From: JACDCA01 sp040881785 | GTDB taxonomy: Bacteria > Acidobacteriota > Vicinamibacteria > Vicinamibacterales > 2-12-FULL-66-21 | Direction of reading: 5' to 3' | Assembly (NCBI GenBank): GCA_040881785.1 | Contig: JBBECO010000221.1 | Span: 1-64,000, forward strand | Length of the DNA stretch: 64,000 nucleotides | In this document: in pieces, positions 17,301 through 25,518 of the stretch | Numbering within the stretch: position 1 is the stretch's first letter | Layout: every line of letters begins with the position of its first letter | Translations under genes and position numbers: made by a program | The notes under the pieces: model-generated | Seen by the model: only the letters and a program-made list of their open reading frames with translations | Database searches by the model: none | What the model was told of the DNA's origin: nothing

Positions 17301-18740
17301 CTGGTGCCCGCTGTCGAGGCTGCCGATCTCCCGCTATTCGAACCTGTGCACGTTCCGGAGGCGCCTCCGGTCGCACACGTCGACTACCCCGGCGACCTGC
17401 TGTTCGACAACGGGTTCGGCGGCTTCTCTCCAGACGGACGCGAGTACATCATCCACCTTCCGCCGGGCTCGCAGACGCCCGCGCCCTGGTGCAACGTACT
17501 CGCGAACGACGCCTTCGGTTGCGTCGTGAGCGAATCCGGGCTGGGATTCACGTGGTCGCAGAACAGCGGCGACAACCGCCTGACGCCGTGGACCAACGAT
17601 CCGGTGCTCGATGCGGCGGGCGAGGCCCTGTACCTCCGGGACGAGGAGGATGCGCGCATCTGGACGCCGACGCCGAGCCCGGCTGGACGCGACGCGGCGT
17701 GTGAGGTTCGCCACGGCGCGGGCTACACGATCTGGGCACAGCGCAGTCACGGATTCGAGCAGCGGCTCACCGTGTTTGTGCCGCCCGACGGGTCAGTGAA
17801 AATCGCGCGGTTTCAGCTCAAGAACCTCTGGAATCGCCCGCGCCGCGTGACGGCAACCTACTATGTTGAGTGGCTGCTGGGCGCGCTTCCGAGCGTCGCG
17901 CGCCCGCAGATTGTCACCGCATGGGATCCCACCGGCACCTGCCTCCTCGCGTCCTCTGCCTGGAGCGCGGACTTCGGCGAGCGGGTCGCCTTTCTGACGT
18001 CCACGTTGCGGCCGCACGGCGTCACGGCCGACCGGCGGGAATTTCTGGGCCTCGAGGGCGACCTGGCTGCACCGGCCGCACTGCGTCGCTGGGGCCTCAG
18101 CGGCCGCGCGGACAGCGCGACGGATCCATGCGCGTGCTACCAAGTGCATCTCGACGTTGCGGCTGACGCGTCGGCGGAAGCCGTCTTCATCCTCGGCCAG
18201 GGAGACACCCGTCAGCAGGCGCTCGATCTCGCGCAAGGCTGGCGCGATCCGGCACGCGTTGACGGTGCGTGGGCCGCGCTGCACGCGCATTGGGATCACG
18301 TCCTTGGGGCCGTCCGGGCGCGTACGCCGGATCCAGCGCTCGATCTGATGGTCAACCGCTGGTGGCTCTATCAGACGATGGCGTCACGGGTACTCGCGCG
18401 CGCCGGGTTCTATCAGGCGGGTGGCGCGATCGGGTTCCGCGATCAACTGCAGGACGTGCTTGCACTACTGCATGCGGACCCCGCGCGCACGCGCGCGCAC
18501 ATCCTCGCGTGCGCGGCGCGGCAGTTCGAGGAAGGCGATGTCCTGCACTGGTGGCATCCACCGTCCGGCCGCGGCGTCCGCACGCGGTGCTCCGATGATC
18601 TCCTTTGGCTGCCGTGGGCAGCCATCTCGTACATCGAGGCGACGGGTGACCGGACGATCCTCGACGAAGAGGTGCCGTTCCTGCGAGCGCCGGCGCTCGC
18701 GCCGCATGAGAAGGTCCGGTACGCGCGGGTCGAAGTGTAG
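11385..18740 (+). CDS. ndvB: Cyclic beta-glucan synthase (NdvB/Cgs type), cut by an in-frame amber codon
   Basis: A giant membrane glycosyltransferase. Visible segments in order: an N-terminal region; membrane helices at ~313-370; a GT84 domain with TVDADTRLP (~528-536), ASHDLFEG (~643) and the RWHRWMRGDWQ processivity motif (~674); further helices at ~723-890; a glycoamylase-like domain (~1250-1470); two GH94-type sandwich domains (~1538 and ~2003); and the start of the GH94 (alpha/alpha)6 barrel (~2320). Codon 2452 is TAG (18738-18740). The same frame continues to 19871 with well-conserved sequence, so the break is one nonsense codon, not a frameshift. Intact homologs of ~2800 residues make cyclic beta-1,2-glucan for osmoadaptation. 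Confidence 0.85.
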   Translation: MSAPLVEPAHAALETAARELSERHTAVESRARPLDSLLRVSALTAWLDRARAALADPAPEAAKAAEWLLDNDYLVERAIRQIEEDLPPGFYRRLPGLAQGEEERRLPRAYALTHGFLRASHLHVSLPGAIAFAQAYQRNGTWLTIAELWAFPALLRLASLELLVTALARLVPVLESPILVPTLTRLPVDDTECVARSLTNLGAIAAIPWKTFFEATSRVEAILRTDPAGAYERMDFQTRDRYRVAVEGIAAWSGRPEAETALQVIAQSDRLRTQGPDCGHVGYWLIGEGRGTFERIVGCRPPARVSFWRWSFRHAGPIYATALVSGTAAALALPVLYLWAIGASVTGVILGSAIALLPGSVVAVTMVHWVVTRLVPPRVLPKLDFDRGIPPDWTTAVVIPALVGSTKEAEDLLAQLEEHYLANPASSVQFALLTDPPDAPVQRMPNDEAIEAALVDGIRNLNARHADNRFHVLHRHRRLNPSEGCWMGWERKRGKLEQFNRLVLGDPGGGFDVYEGRLEALTQIRFVVTVDADTRLPQGAVARLVGALAHPLNRPQFDEATGRVHSGYTVVQPRVEISPESGNRSLFARLYSGDTAIDIYSRAVSDVYQDLLGSGIYIGKGIYDVEAFQRSVEGRVPENALASHDLFEGAHGRVALATDIVVYENFPSQYEVFARRWHRWMRGDWQLLPWLGRYVPGAAGTRIPNGLPYLERWKIADNLRRSLMAPTLLALLIAGWLVLPGSPWVWTTLALLAPAAALFTDLVTGLAGGRRRGAVRGVLRNFVDHAGRWILTIVFLVQDAVLCIDAILRTLWRLYASHRKLLEWTTAAHVAHHFNGGAPADAWRRLWVGPATAVVLGGAVLAARPDALATAAPLLILWVASPMIAWRTGHARATEREPLDEKSILYLRRLARRTWLFFERFAGPDDHWLPPDNYQEHPGGELAHRTSPTNTGMLLLSSVSAWDLGFVGLPELAARVRNTLDTLHRLERHHGHFFNWYDTRTLIPLEPRYVSTVDSGNLAVSLLTLKEACREAARGPALGTQLWKGLRDLFDLLDTAAEDLPASGETDALRSVVRALAIRATTIAHEALAATTDADDRTALDQLVTAAVNRQGIPSRTLQDIRVWVERIHHHWRSMERDVETLAPWLRLIDTAPAGGLELAERLRHVLPPSLALDDVAERCQDARHVLATATSERADDSVRPWIERLIDAVEAGERGAASLRDALTQLADRAEALALDMDFRPLFDAEPKLFHIGYNTTADRLDPHHYDLLASEARLASFFAIAKGDVPLEHWFHLGRPITSVGGRLTLVSWGGSMFEYLMPALLLRRHPGGLLAESEHAAVDAHRRFARDAGIPWGMSESGFASLDLSNHYRYQAFGVPTVGLRRGLSRELVVAPYATALALLARPHDAVANLRELERLGMLGLYGMYEAADFRAEHATREARFGVVRSWMAHHQGMALAAINNVLCNDTLVRRFHADRRVRTVEVLLQERVPRERPTEAARSRERAEAAARRPVPALPEAWDPAGPPGVPKVQLLGNGRMSSWISESGAGALHWQGQALTRWIPDPTRDHCGLWIYVRDEESGQVWSVGRQPTAVVADEAACIFHAHLAEFRQRNHRIAIRMDVGVLPADDLEARRVSVANEDDRRRTLTLTTYGEVVLGPPRDDERHPAFSKLFVNSEWLPAARGVLFTRRPRHPNERPPVLLHAVVLDPSLPVEVTGYETDRRAFLGRHGNPRRPRSVVEGLTGTVGWTLDPIFALQVRVMLDPGQRAELCFVTAAAGSRESVLQLAERYDATTAVDWAIQDAAIKAAHEATRLRLRPSELPDLQTLASLLLAPHAALRASASQRAANRLGQSRLWGMGISGDAPILLLRTSDPHSELLPVLVRGHELWRRRGLQVDLVVLRSGTSTYAEPLRERLTDLLEGIGAHSTLAGSGGVHLVIADQIQEEEARLLECVARVVLDDARGGLARQLVPAVEAADLPLFEPVHVPEAPPVAHVDYPGDLLFDNGFGGFSPDGREYIIHLPPGSQTPAPWCNVLANDAFGCVVSESGLGFTWSQNSGDNRLTPWTNDPVLDAAGEALYLRDEEDARIWTPTPSPAGRDAACEVRHGAGYTIWAQRSHGFEQRLTVFVPPDGSVKIARFQLKNLWNRPRRVTATYYVEWLLGALPSVARPQIVTAWDPTGTCLLASSAWSADFGERVAFLTSTLRPHGVTADRREFLGLEGDLAAPAALRRWGLSGRADSATDPCACYQVHLDVAADASAEAVFILGQGDTRQQALDLAQGWRDPARVDGAWAALHAHWDHVLGAVRARTPDPALDLMVNRWWLYQTMASRVLARAGFYQAGGAIGFRDQLQDVLALLHADPARTRAHILACAARQFEEGDVLHWWHPPSGRGVRTRCSDDLLWLPWAAISYIEATGDRTILDEEVPFLRAPALAPHEKVRYARVEV

Positions 18741-19871
18741 CCCGATCGTCGCTGCCTCTTCGAGCATTGCCAGCGTGCGCTCGAGCGTGCCGTGACGCAC
18801 GGCGCCCACGGCCTGCCCCTGATTGGCGCCGGCGACTGGAACGACGGGATGGATCGAGTCGGCGCGCAGGGGAAGGGCGAAAGCGTGTGGCTCGCCTGGT
18901 TCGCGATCGCTGTGATGAACGGCTTCGCCGCCCTGTGCCGGGACACTCGACATGACGAGCTCGGCGAACAATGGCAGCGTCGCGCGCGTGAGATGGCTCG
19001 AGCCGTCGAAGAGACGGCGTGGGACGGCGAATGGTACGTGCGCGCATTCGACGATGATGGACGTCCCTGGGGATCGCGCCAGAACGACGAGTGCCGCATC
19101 GACGCGCTCGCCCAGTCCTGGGCGGTGTTGAGCGACGTCGCCGATCCTGAACGGGCGCGGCAGGCGGTGCTGGCAGCGGAACGCGAGCTGCTGGACGAAC
19201 GCGAACGACTGATCCGATTGCTCTGGCCTCCCTTCGACCGCACACCGCGTGACCCGGGATATATCAAGGCCTATCCACCCGGCATTCGCGAGAACGGAGG
19301 CCAGTACACCCATGCGGCCGCGTGGCTCGGGCTCGCCTACGCGGCGCTGCATGACGCCACACGCGCGTCTCGCGTGCTGCAGTGGCTGAACCCGATCACA
19401 CGGAGTGCGACGCGAGAGGCCGCCGAGCATTACAGAACGGAACCGTATGTCCTCGCCGCGGACATTGGTGCGGTGGTACCGCATGCCGGCCGCGGGGGGT
19501 GGACCTGGTACACGGGATCGGCCGCGTGGACTTGGCGACTGGCGGTCGAAGGCCTCCTCGGCCTTCGGCTCCGCAATGGACGACTGCAGATCGATCCGTG
19601 TCTGCCACCAGGGTGGGATCGGTTCGAGGCTGAGGTTCGTCGCAACGGCGGAATGATGGCGATCACGGTGGACGTGTCATCGGAGATGACCGCGGGTCGC
19701 CGCGAGATCGTCGTCGACAACGTGCCCTGCGAAGAAGGCGACGTGGCATTTCCTCCTGATGGCGCCACGCGCTCCGTGCACGTCCGCATTGGCCGCCAGG
19801 ACATGCAACTGCCGACGCCCGTTGGGACAGGCGACATGAGCTCGTGCGAGCGTGTCTCAGACCTCACCTGA
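18741..19871 (+). pseudogene. ndvB: C-terminal remainder of the cyclic beta-glucan synthase (GH94 barrel)
   Basis: In the same frame as the upstream part and directly after the TAG, the sequence reads PDRRCLFEHCQRALERAVTH, then GLPLIGAGDWNDGMDRVG. DWNDGM is the signature motif of GH94 phosphorylase domains. It continues with NGGQYTHAAAWLGLAYA and a terminal beta-sandwich to the stop at 19871. The first internal start is GTG 18792, without a clear ribosome site, so independent translation is doubtful. Without this part the GH94 domain, which sets ring size or trims glucan by phosphorolysis in Cgs proteins, is incomplete. Amber read-through or a sequencing error would restore a 2828-residue enzyme. 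Confidence 0.8.
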
Positions 19872-20097
19872 GGTCGATGATTGAGCAGGTGGCTCACGTG
19901 GCGTTTCCTGGGGCACGAGTTGGCAGACGTCGTGCGTGCGTGGCGGGCGGTGGATCTCGTGCTCGCCGAGTGGGAGCGACGTGACTCACGCCACTTTTCG
20001 CCGCGACCGACGCACATGCCGTTAGAGAGACGAGGCTTTGTCCCGCACACGGCGCCGGAGACTTGCCCATGACGCGCTGGCGCAACCGGGAGATCGC

Positions 20098-21924
20098 GTG
20101 AGCCGCCCGACCATGAGAACGCTCGCCGACCTGGCCCTCCACGCCGCACGGGGGTCTCCCGACCGCGCGGTGGTACGCCAGTGCCGTGGCGACACGGTGG
20201 TCGACACGTCCGGCCGTGACTTCTTCTCGTGGGTCCGCGACCTGAGCCTCGGCCTCGAGGAGCTTGGGCTCGCCGCCGGTGATCGCGTCGCGGTCGTCGC
20301 TGAAGGCTGTCCCGAATGGTGCGCGACCGACCTGGCGGTAGCGGCCGCAGGCGGTGTGACGGTGCCGGTGTACCCGACGCTCACGGCGGCACAGGCGGGC
20401 TACATCGTGAACGATTCCGGCGCAACGCTGGCGGTCGTCTCCAACCGCACACAGGTCGAGAAGCTCATCGGCCGGGAAGCCCGGCTCTCCGGCCTCACGG
20501 CGATCCTCGTGATGGACGTTGATGGAGGACCGTGGCCCAAGGGCGTCGTGCCTCTCCGCGATCTCGCCGCCCGCGGTCGTCAGCGTGTCCTGACTCGCGC
20601 AGATGAGGCGCAGCATTTCGAGGAGCGTGTTGCGGCCCTCGATCGCCAAGCCTTGGCGACGATCATCTACACTTCGGGCACAACCGGCGAGCCCAAGGGC
20701 GTGATGCTCACGCATCACAACGTGCTGTCGAACGTGGAGGCGACCACCGACCTGCTTGGCGTCACGGCCGATGACGTCGCGCTCTCGTTCCTGCCGATCA
20801 GCCACGCCTTCGAGCGGATCGCGGTCTACACGTATCTGTACGCAGGGGCCGCCGTCACGTTTGCAGAATCGCTCGACACCCTGGCGCGCGACATGGTCAC
20901 AGTACGGCCGACGCTCATGACCGCGGTGCCGCGCGTGTTCGAGAAGCTGTACGCTCACATTCAGGAGACGGCCGCGCAGGCCCCCGTCGCCCGGCGGGCG
21001 GTCTTTCGCTGGGCCGTCGCCGTCGGCCACCGCCGCTCGACGCGCGTGCGCCGCGGCGAGGCGGCGGGGCCGCTGCTCGCGCTGGAGGACCGCCTGGCCG
21101 ACCGGCTGGTCTTTCGACGGATTCGTGCAGCCACCGGCGGCCGACTGCGGGTCCTCGTCTCCGGCGGCGCACCGCTACCACGTCCGCTGGCAGAGTTCTT
21201 CGATGCCATCGGGCTGACGATCATCGAAGGCTATGGACTCACCGAGGCGTCACCCGTCTTGACGGTCAACCCGCTCGACCGGCCGAAGTTCGGCACTGTC
21301 GGCTGCGCGCTTCCCGGCGTCGAGCTGCGCATCGCCGCGGATGGCGAGATCCTCGCGCGGGGGCCGAACATCATGCGCGGCTATTACCACAAGCCCGAGG
21401 CGACTCGAGCCGTCCTCGACCAGGACGGCTGGCTGCACACAGGGGATCTCGGAACGCTCGATCCGGAGGGGTACCTGACGATCATCGACCGCAAGAAGGA
21501 TCTTCTCATCACGTCAGGGGGAAAGCACGTGGCCCCGCAACCCATCGAGGACGAGATCCGCCGCCATCCGCTCGTGGCGGAGGCCGTCCTCGTCGGCGAC
21601 GGGCGCACGTTCATCGCCGCGCTCCTCGTGCCGGATTTTCCCGCGCTTGAGCGCCGGCTCGCGGCGCTGGACCGACCCGGCGGGGCGCGCGACACGCTCG
21701 TCACCCGCCCCGACGTGGTCGCACTCTTCCAGGAGGTGATCGATGCGGTCAACGCCACGCGCGCGCCCTTCGAGACCATCAAGCGCTTCGCCCTGATCCC
21801 GTCGGCCTTCACGATCGCTGCCGGCGAGCTGACACCCACGATGAAGGTGAAACGCCGTGTGATCGAAGACCGCTGGCGAGCTCTGATCGAGCAGCTGTAC
21901 GAGCACGAGGCCCGCCGCACCTGA
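20098..21924 (+). CDS. Long-chain acyl-CoA synthetase (AMP-forming)
   Basis: A 608-residue ANL-superfamily enzyme that should activate fatty acids to acyl-CoA via acyl-AMP. The P-loop is TIIYTSGTTGEPKGVMLTH; the A5 motif is GYGLTEASP; the hinge region is WLHTGDLGTLDPEGYL followed by RKKDLLITSGGKHV. The ISGGAPL-like segment VLVSGGAPLPRPLA and the extended C-terminus place it with the FadD15/long-chain class. GTG 20098 has GGGAG five bases upstream; ATG 20113 is an alternative. It lies about 230 bp after ndvB on the same strand. The gene is intact, unlike a second AMP-ligase at 29247-29810. Confidence 0.85.
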   Translation: MSRPTMRTLADLALHAARGSPDRAVVRQCRGDTVVDTSGRDFFSWVRDLSLGLEELGLAAGDRVAVVAEGCPEWCATDLAVAAAGGVTVPVYPTLTAAQAGYIVNDSGATLAVVSNRTQVEKLIGREARLSGLTAILVMDVDGGPWPKGVVPLRDLAARGRQRVLTRADEAQHFEERVAALDRQALATIIYTSGTTGEPKGVMLTHHNVLSNVEATTDLLGVTADDVALSFLPISHAFERIAVYTYLYAGAAVTFAESLDTLARDMVTVRPTLMTAVPRVFEKLYAHIQETAAQAPVARRAVFRWAVAVGHRRSTRVRRGEAAGPLLALEDRLADRLVFRRIRAATGGRLRVLVSGGAPLPRPLAEFFDAIGLTIIEGYGLTEASPVLTVNPLDRPKFGTVGCALPGVELRIAADGEILARGPNIMRGYYHKPEATRAVLDQDGWLHTGDLGTLDPEGYLTIIDRKKDLLITSGGKHVAPQPIEDEIRRHPLVAEAVLVGDGRTFIAALLVPDFPALERRLAALDRPGGARDTLVTRPDVVALFQEVIDAVNATRAPFETIKRFALIPSAFTIAAGELTPTMKVKRRVIEDRWRALIEQLYEHEARRT

Positions 21925-21977
21925 ATATCGTCGGCGGCTCACGCGCCGTTCTCCATTCGTATGACGTCAGGGATGAC

Positions 21978-22328
21978 TCAGCGTTGGCGCCGCTCAGCAG
22001 CGGGCAGCATGAGCGGATCCTTCAGATGCAGGATCTGCTTCACGCCATCGGCCGACACGACCGCGACCGTCTCGACGCCCTTTGGACCTTCCTGAAAGTA
22101 GACCTCCCTCGGGTGCCTGATGAGGTGGTTCAGCCCACTCATAGCCACATCGAGAAGATCGTCTTGAGCATCGTAGGTGACGCCCAGTAACGGCAGCCAC
22201 TCCGCCACAATCTGATCACCGAGTTCGAGCGACGCCGCCTCCACTTCGACTCGTTTGCCGACCAGGGCGTCCGCCAAGCCGTCGAAGAACGCTCGCCACT
22301 CTGCCTGAGGGATGGTTCGTGATGCCAT
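21978..22328 (-). CDS. DUF5335 family protein
   Basis: A 116-residue protein starting MASRTIPQAEWRAFFDGLA. It contains LPLLGVTYDAQDDLLDVAMS and ends with HLKDPLMLP, the pattern of DUF5335 proteins found in stress-gene clusters next to Usp and BON genes. No catalytic residues are evident and the function is unknown. ATG 22328 has GAGGGG upstream. It converges on the acyl-CoA synthetase. A remnant frame ends two bases before its start, suggesting an original operon. Confidence 0.7.
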   Translation of the reverse strand: MASRTIPQAEWRAFFDGLADALVGKRVEVEAASLELGDQIVAEWLPLLGVTYDAQDDLLDVAMSGLNHLIRHPREVYFQEGPKGVETVAVVSADGVKQILHLKDPLMLPAAERRQR

Positions 22329-22329
22329 G

Positions 22330-22590
22330 TCAGTCCCCTCGCCAGTCATCAGCACACCAGGGTTGCACGATCATCGCCATGCTCGTGGCGCCTACGAACT
22401 CGTCATCGGCCAGCTGCTGCACGGTGCAGTCGAGCAGAAACGGCCTATTGCGTGCGAGCTCTGTGCATGGTCGGAAGCCGCTGATGGCGTCGTCGTCGAA
22501 TCCGAATCGTGGCTCGACAATACGTACCCGCGTCCGGCAGCCACTGCTGAGACTGTCAGTCGTGCCGAATATTTCGCGAGCGGTGCGAAC
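22330..22590 (-). pseudogene. Unidentified gene remnant upstream of the DUF5335 gene
   Basis: A minus-strand frame without a start codon reads REIFGTTDSLSSGC, then RVRIVEPRFGFDDDAISGF, then RPFLLDCTVQQLADDEF, and stops at 22332-22330. That is one base before the DUF5335 start. The composition looks protein-like and the stop placement suits an operon neighbour, but I recognise no family and the 5' end is missing. Confidence 0.3.
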
Positions 22591-22829
22591 GATTCAGCAG
22601 TGTGGCAAGGCATCCGATCTAGCGGGTCACTAAATGCCGGAACGAAACGAAGCGCAGTCTTTGGCACATTTTCTGCTTTCTCATCGCCCATCGGGGTAAC
22701 GCCCCTGGGTACGGTTTGATGAACCGGGAGTGTGACGGAAAGTCGGACGCGAAAGCTTCCAACGCCGCAACCACAAACCGGTGAACGCAGACCGGCACAG
22801 CAGGGATGACGTGCCCCGACTTTCATGTA

Positions 22830-23216
22830 CGGGCACGGTTGGATGACGATCCACCGTCGCTCCACTGCGCACGTCCTCGGCGCGGCGGCGAAGCACGCCG
22901 CCGGCAGCACGCTCAACGCCAACATGGTGGCCGAACCCGCCGTACCAATGTCCCACTCGAAGTTCCCGCCGCGGATATCCGGCCCGGGGACGAACTCGAA
23001 CGTGCGGCTGCCGACGTCGGCGCCCTCGACTGTGGCTCCACACAGCTCGGCGCACGCGTGCACGCTCGTCACGTGCTGTGGCCGCAGCCCGGGCTCCCGC
23101 CGTCTCTGCCTCGCATTGATGACGCGGACCGGCTCGCCGTGCGGCGCCGCCAGCGCCACCGCATAGCGGACGATCGTGCCGCTGCCAGACATCTGCGCGC
23201 CATCGATGGTGACCAC
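22830..23216 (-). pseudogene. rtcA: RNA 3'-phosphate cyclase fragment
   Basis: The frame from GTG 23216 reads VVTIDGAQMSGSGTIVRYAV, then RVINARQRRREPGLRPQHVT, and FDIGTAGSATM-like sequence (WDIGTAGSATMLALSVLPAA). These are the first ~115 residues of RtcA/RCL cyclases (family: 'IDGs.geGGGqilR', 'RPGL..qH', 'IGTAGS'). After ~22885 similarity stops, and the catalytic His and the rest of the ~340-residue enzyme are absent. The intact enzyme makes 2',3'-cyclic phosphate RNA ends, the substrate class of RtcB, whose gene is intact at 29832. The GTG lies 12 bases after the DUF3175 stop. Confidence 0.65.
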
Positions 23217-23227
23217 GAGCGTACCGA

Positions 23228-23527
23228 CTATGCCCGACCAAAGGTGATGCGCAACTCGCTCTTGGCGCGCTCGAGAATCCGTCGTCGCTTGGGACTGAGA
23301 TTGCGCCCTGCGCGATTGATGTAGAAGTTCAGCATGGACATCGCCGATTGATAGGCGCCGGCCTTGCGCCGTGAGCTGAGTTCGGCGGACCGCTTCAGCG
23401 AGCGCGCAATGGCCCTGGGACTGGACCATGTGAACACTCCGGACTCCAGATCGAGAGCATTGCTCGTCTCGGTCACACGCTGCGACCAGTACTTCGGCTG
23501 CGCCCGTGATGTCCGGAGAGATGTCAT
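23228..23527 (-). CDS. DUF3175 family protein
   Basis: A 99-residue basic protein with the DUF3175 pattern: YWSQRVTETSNALDLESGVF, then AIARSLKRSAELSSRRKAG, SAMSMLNFYINRAGRNL, and ending with a helix ERAKSELRITFGR. No enzymatic motif is evident. The high Arg/Lys content suggests nucleic-acid binding, which is inference. ATG 23527 overlaps the stop of the broken wbqC gene (ATGA), and AGGA lies upstream. It appears intact within an otherwise eroded stretch. Confidence 0.75.
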   Translation of the reverse strand: MTSLRTSRAQPKYWSQRVTETSNALDLESGVFTWSSPRAIARSLKRSAELSSRRKAGAYQSAMSMLNFYINRAGRNLSPKRRRILERAKSELRITFGRA

Positions 23528-23984
23528 CGTGTTCCTGCGAGGATGATGTCGCGCGCCTTCGGCCCGCAGTTGAGCACCCGGTCCAGCGTGGACACGTTGT
23601 AGCGAACATCTCCTCACAGCTGCGGATACACGGGAGGCCGGAATGTCGCCAGCGCGAGTTCGAGACGCCGCGCACCGCGCTTCTCCGGATCGATGTACTT
23701 TGCCGCAACGGTCAACGTGAGATACGTGTCGGCCTTCAGCGCCTCACACACATTCGCGATCAGATCGGCTCCCTGACCGCCAACGCCCAGCTCCGATTGC
23801 AGGTGCAGCGCCGTCGGGACCCCCAAGGTGACCCACAGATGCGATTTGAGCCGGTTTCGATGCAACCATCCTGCCCTTGCGGGAACTGCACGCGATCCAG
23901 CAGGACCAGCGCGTCCGCGTGAAGGGCCTTGTAGAAGAAGCCGGGCCACGGCAAAAAGATCGGCTGATGTGTCGTCACGATCAT
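23525..23984 (-). pseudogene. WbqC-family protein, frameshifted and interrupted
   Basis: The frame from ATG 23984 reads MIVTTHQPIFLPWPGFFYKA, then LVLLDRVQFPQGQDG, the WbqC start. After a shift near 23870 a second frame continues WLHRNRLKSHLWVTLGVP, then a shortened middle to ATFRPPVYPQL. A TGA follows where relatives have Trp. The same frame then gives GDVRYNVSTLDRVLNCGPKA to the stop at 23527-23525. So one frameshift, one nonsense codon and a probable internal deletion are present. WbqC proteins act in surface-polysaccharide or amino-sugar metabolism. The neighbour upstream carries a glycosyltransferase tail. Confidence 0.6.
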
Positions 23985-24601
23985 AACGATTTCGTTGCCC
24001 GATCGCGGTGCCGCGGACTCGACGTGACAAGAGTCGTGGTCTTGGGCGTCTGCGCCATCAGTCGTTCATAGATCCGGATTAACTTCTTGGCCTGTTCATC
24101 CTCGGTAAAGCGGCGCGCTGTTTCGAGAGCGTTCCTTGCAAACCCGCGCCGTGATGCTGGGTCGCTCAGGGCCATGTCCACGCGTGCGGCACACGCGCGC
24201 GCCGACGCATTGGGTGCGATCAACAGGCCGTTCTTCCCGTTGATCACGATGTCCGTGAACGCGTCACCCGTACGTCCGGGATGAAAGATGTAACACTCGA
24301 GGGCCATCGATCGCTGGACGCCGGAAATCGCCGCCAGCATCTCCGGATAGCACTGCGCACCGTCTTCGAGGCGCGTCATCCTGTTCCCGCCAACCATGGT
24401 GATGGCAAGCGCGGACGATAGCGCGTGCACGAACTCGCATGAAGTGAGGTCGACACGACGGTCGAACCGATAGACGACCGTCGGTGTGGCCAGTGCCACG
24501 ATCCCAACTACACGAGGACGACGCCCACTCCAGCCACGATCAAGCCACACGTCACGAACTCCACCATTCACACCCGAGCGTCCTGTACGCCGGAGAGACA
24601 T
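23981..24601 (-). pseudogene. Chimera of a phospholipase-D/cardiolipin-synthase start and a glycosyltransferase end
   Basis: The N-terminal ~110 residues contain GNRMTRLEDGAQCYPEML, then AAISGVQRSMALECYIFHPG, matching the opening of cardiolipin synthases just before the first HKD motif. At about residue 113 the sequence switches to DIVINGKNGLLIAPNASARA, then RRFTEDEQAKKLIRIYERL, the end of a GT4-family glycosyltransferase. No HKD motif or GT nucleotide site is present. A deletion that removed the 3' part of one gene and the 5' part of the next explains this. The stop overlaps the wbqC start (ATGA). An active product is unlikely. Confidence 0.55.
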
Positions 24602-24615
24602 GTCCGTCCGTCTTC

Positions 24616-25509
24616 TTACGACCGCCTCACGATGAGGACGGGGCACGCTGACGTCCGAATCACGTGGTGTGTGGTCGATCCGAAAACCAGCAGATCGAGT
24701 ACACCCCGGCCATGTACGCCCATCACGATCAGATCCGATTGCCGCTCGGTGGCGTATCGGAGTATCTCGCGATACGCTCGACCCTCGACGATGGCAGTGT
24801 CCACCGTGCAGTAGGTGCGGGCCTGCTCCGGAATCAGCCCATGCAGTTTGCGCCGGGCATCGGCCGCAGTCGCTTCGCGAACACGGGAGAGGTCGGGCAC
24901 AGGCACGGCTGGTTCGCCGACCAATACCGGAGGGAATTCGACAACGTGCAACACTGTGAGCTGTGCGTCGGCCTCCTCGGCCATGTTGATGGCATACGCC
25001 AGCGCATCGAGCGCGCTCTCCGAAAAATCAACGGCGCAGAGAATCCGACGGAACTGGATCGGCGAGCCGGCCGGGACGTCGGGAGCTCGCGGCGGAACGA
25101 CCAACGTCGGACAGGTTGCTTTCCGAATTACCTTCTCCGTCACGGAGCCGAGAAAGAGCCGCTGAAAGCCCGACCGCCCGTGTGTGCCGACCACGAGCAG
25201 GTCAGCGTGCCTCGCACCGACCTGTGCCAGGATTTCCTCGTGGATGTAAGGCGCCTCCTGAATGTCGAACTCGACGCGAACGTCTCGCGGCACGGCGGAC
25301 GCCATTCGCCGCAGGTCGCTCATGAGTCGTTCCCGATCGGCATCCTCCAGCACCAGCGGCGGAAGATCCAAGGTGGGGAGGTTCGCGAACACATACAGCA
25401 GCGTCAGCCGAGCCTCGTACCAGCGAGCGATCGCTGCAGCGTGATCGAGCGCATGCTGCGAGATCTCGGAGAAATCAACCGGACAGAGTACGTGAACCAT
25501 GCGGATCAT
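24616..25509 (-). CDS. Tandem universal stress protein
   Basis: A 297-residue protein with two complete Usp domains (about 4-143 and 155-296). Each begins with the strand and Asp (VLCPVDFSEISQHALDHA; ILCAVDFSESALDALAYA). Each ends with the ATP signature (GTHGRSGFQRLFLGSVTEK; GVHGRGVLDLLVFGSTTHH) and a final strand (CPTLVVPPR; CPVLIVRRS). Both should bind ATP. ATG 25509 has GAGG upstream; a second ATG is four codons in. It follows the CapA gene by 9 bp on the same strand. In sequence it is the best-preserved Usp in the window. Confidence 0.9.
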   Translation of the reverse strand: MIRMVHVLCPVDFSEISQHALDHAAAIARWYEARLTLLYVFANLPTLDLPPLVLEDADRERLMSDLRRMASAVPRDVRVEFDIQEAPYIHEEILAQVGARHADLLVVGTHGRSGFQRLFLGSVTEKVIRKATCPTLVVPPRAPDVPAGSPIQFRRILCAVDFSESALDALAYAINMAEEADAQLTVLHVVEFPPVLVGEPAVPVPDLSRVREATAADARRKLHGLIPEQARTYCTVDTAIVEGRAYREILRYATERQSDLIVMGVHGRGVLDLLVFGSTTHHVIRTSACPVLIVRRS

Positions 25510-25518
25510 CGTGGCGCC

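Noticed and set aside
18700..18800. Frameshift in the glucan synthase
   Set aside because: Both parts are in the same frame (18741 follows 18740 without shift), so the lesion is a nonsense codon.
19881..20072. 63-codon frame between ndvB and the acyl-CoA synthetase
   Set aside because: It has a short hydrophobic stretch but no ribosome site or known family, and it overlaps the leader of the next gene.
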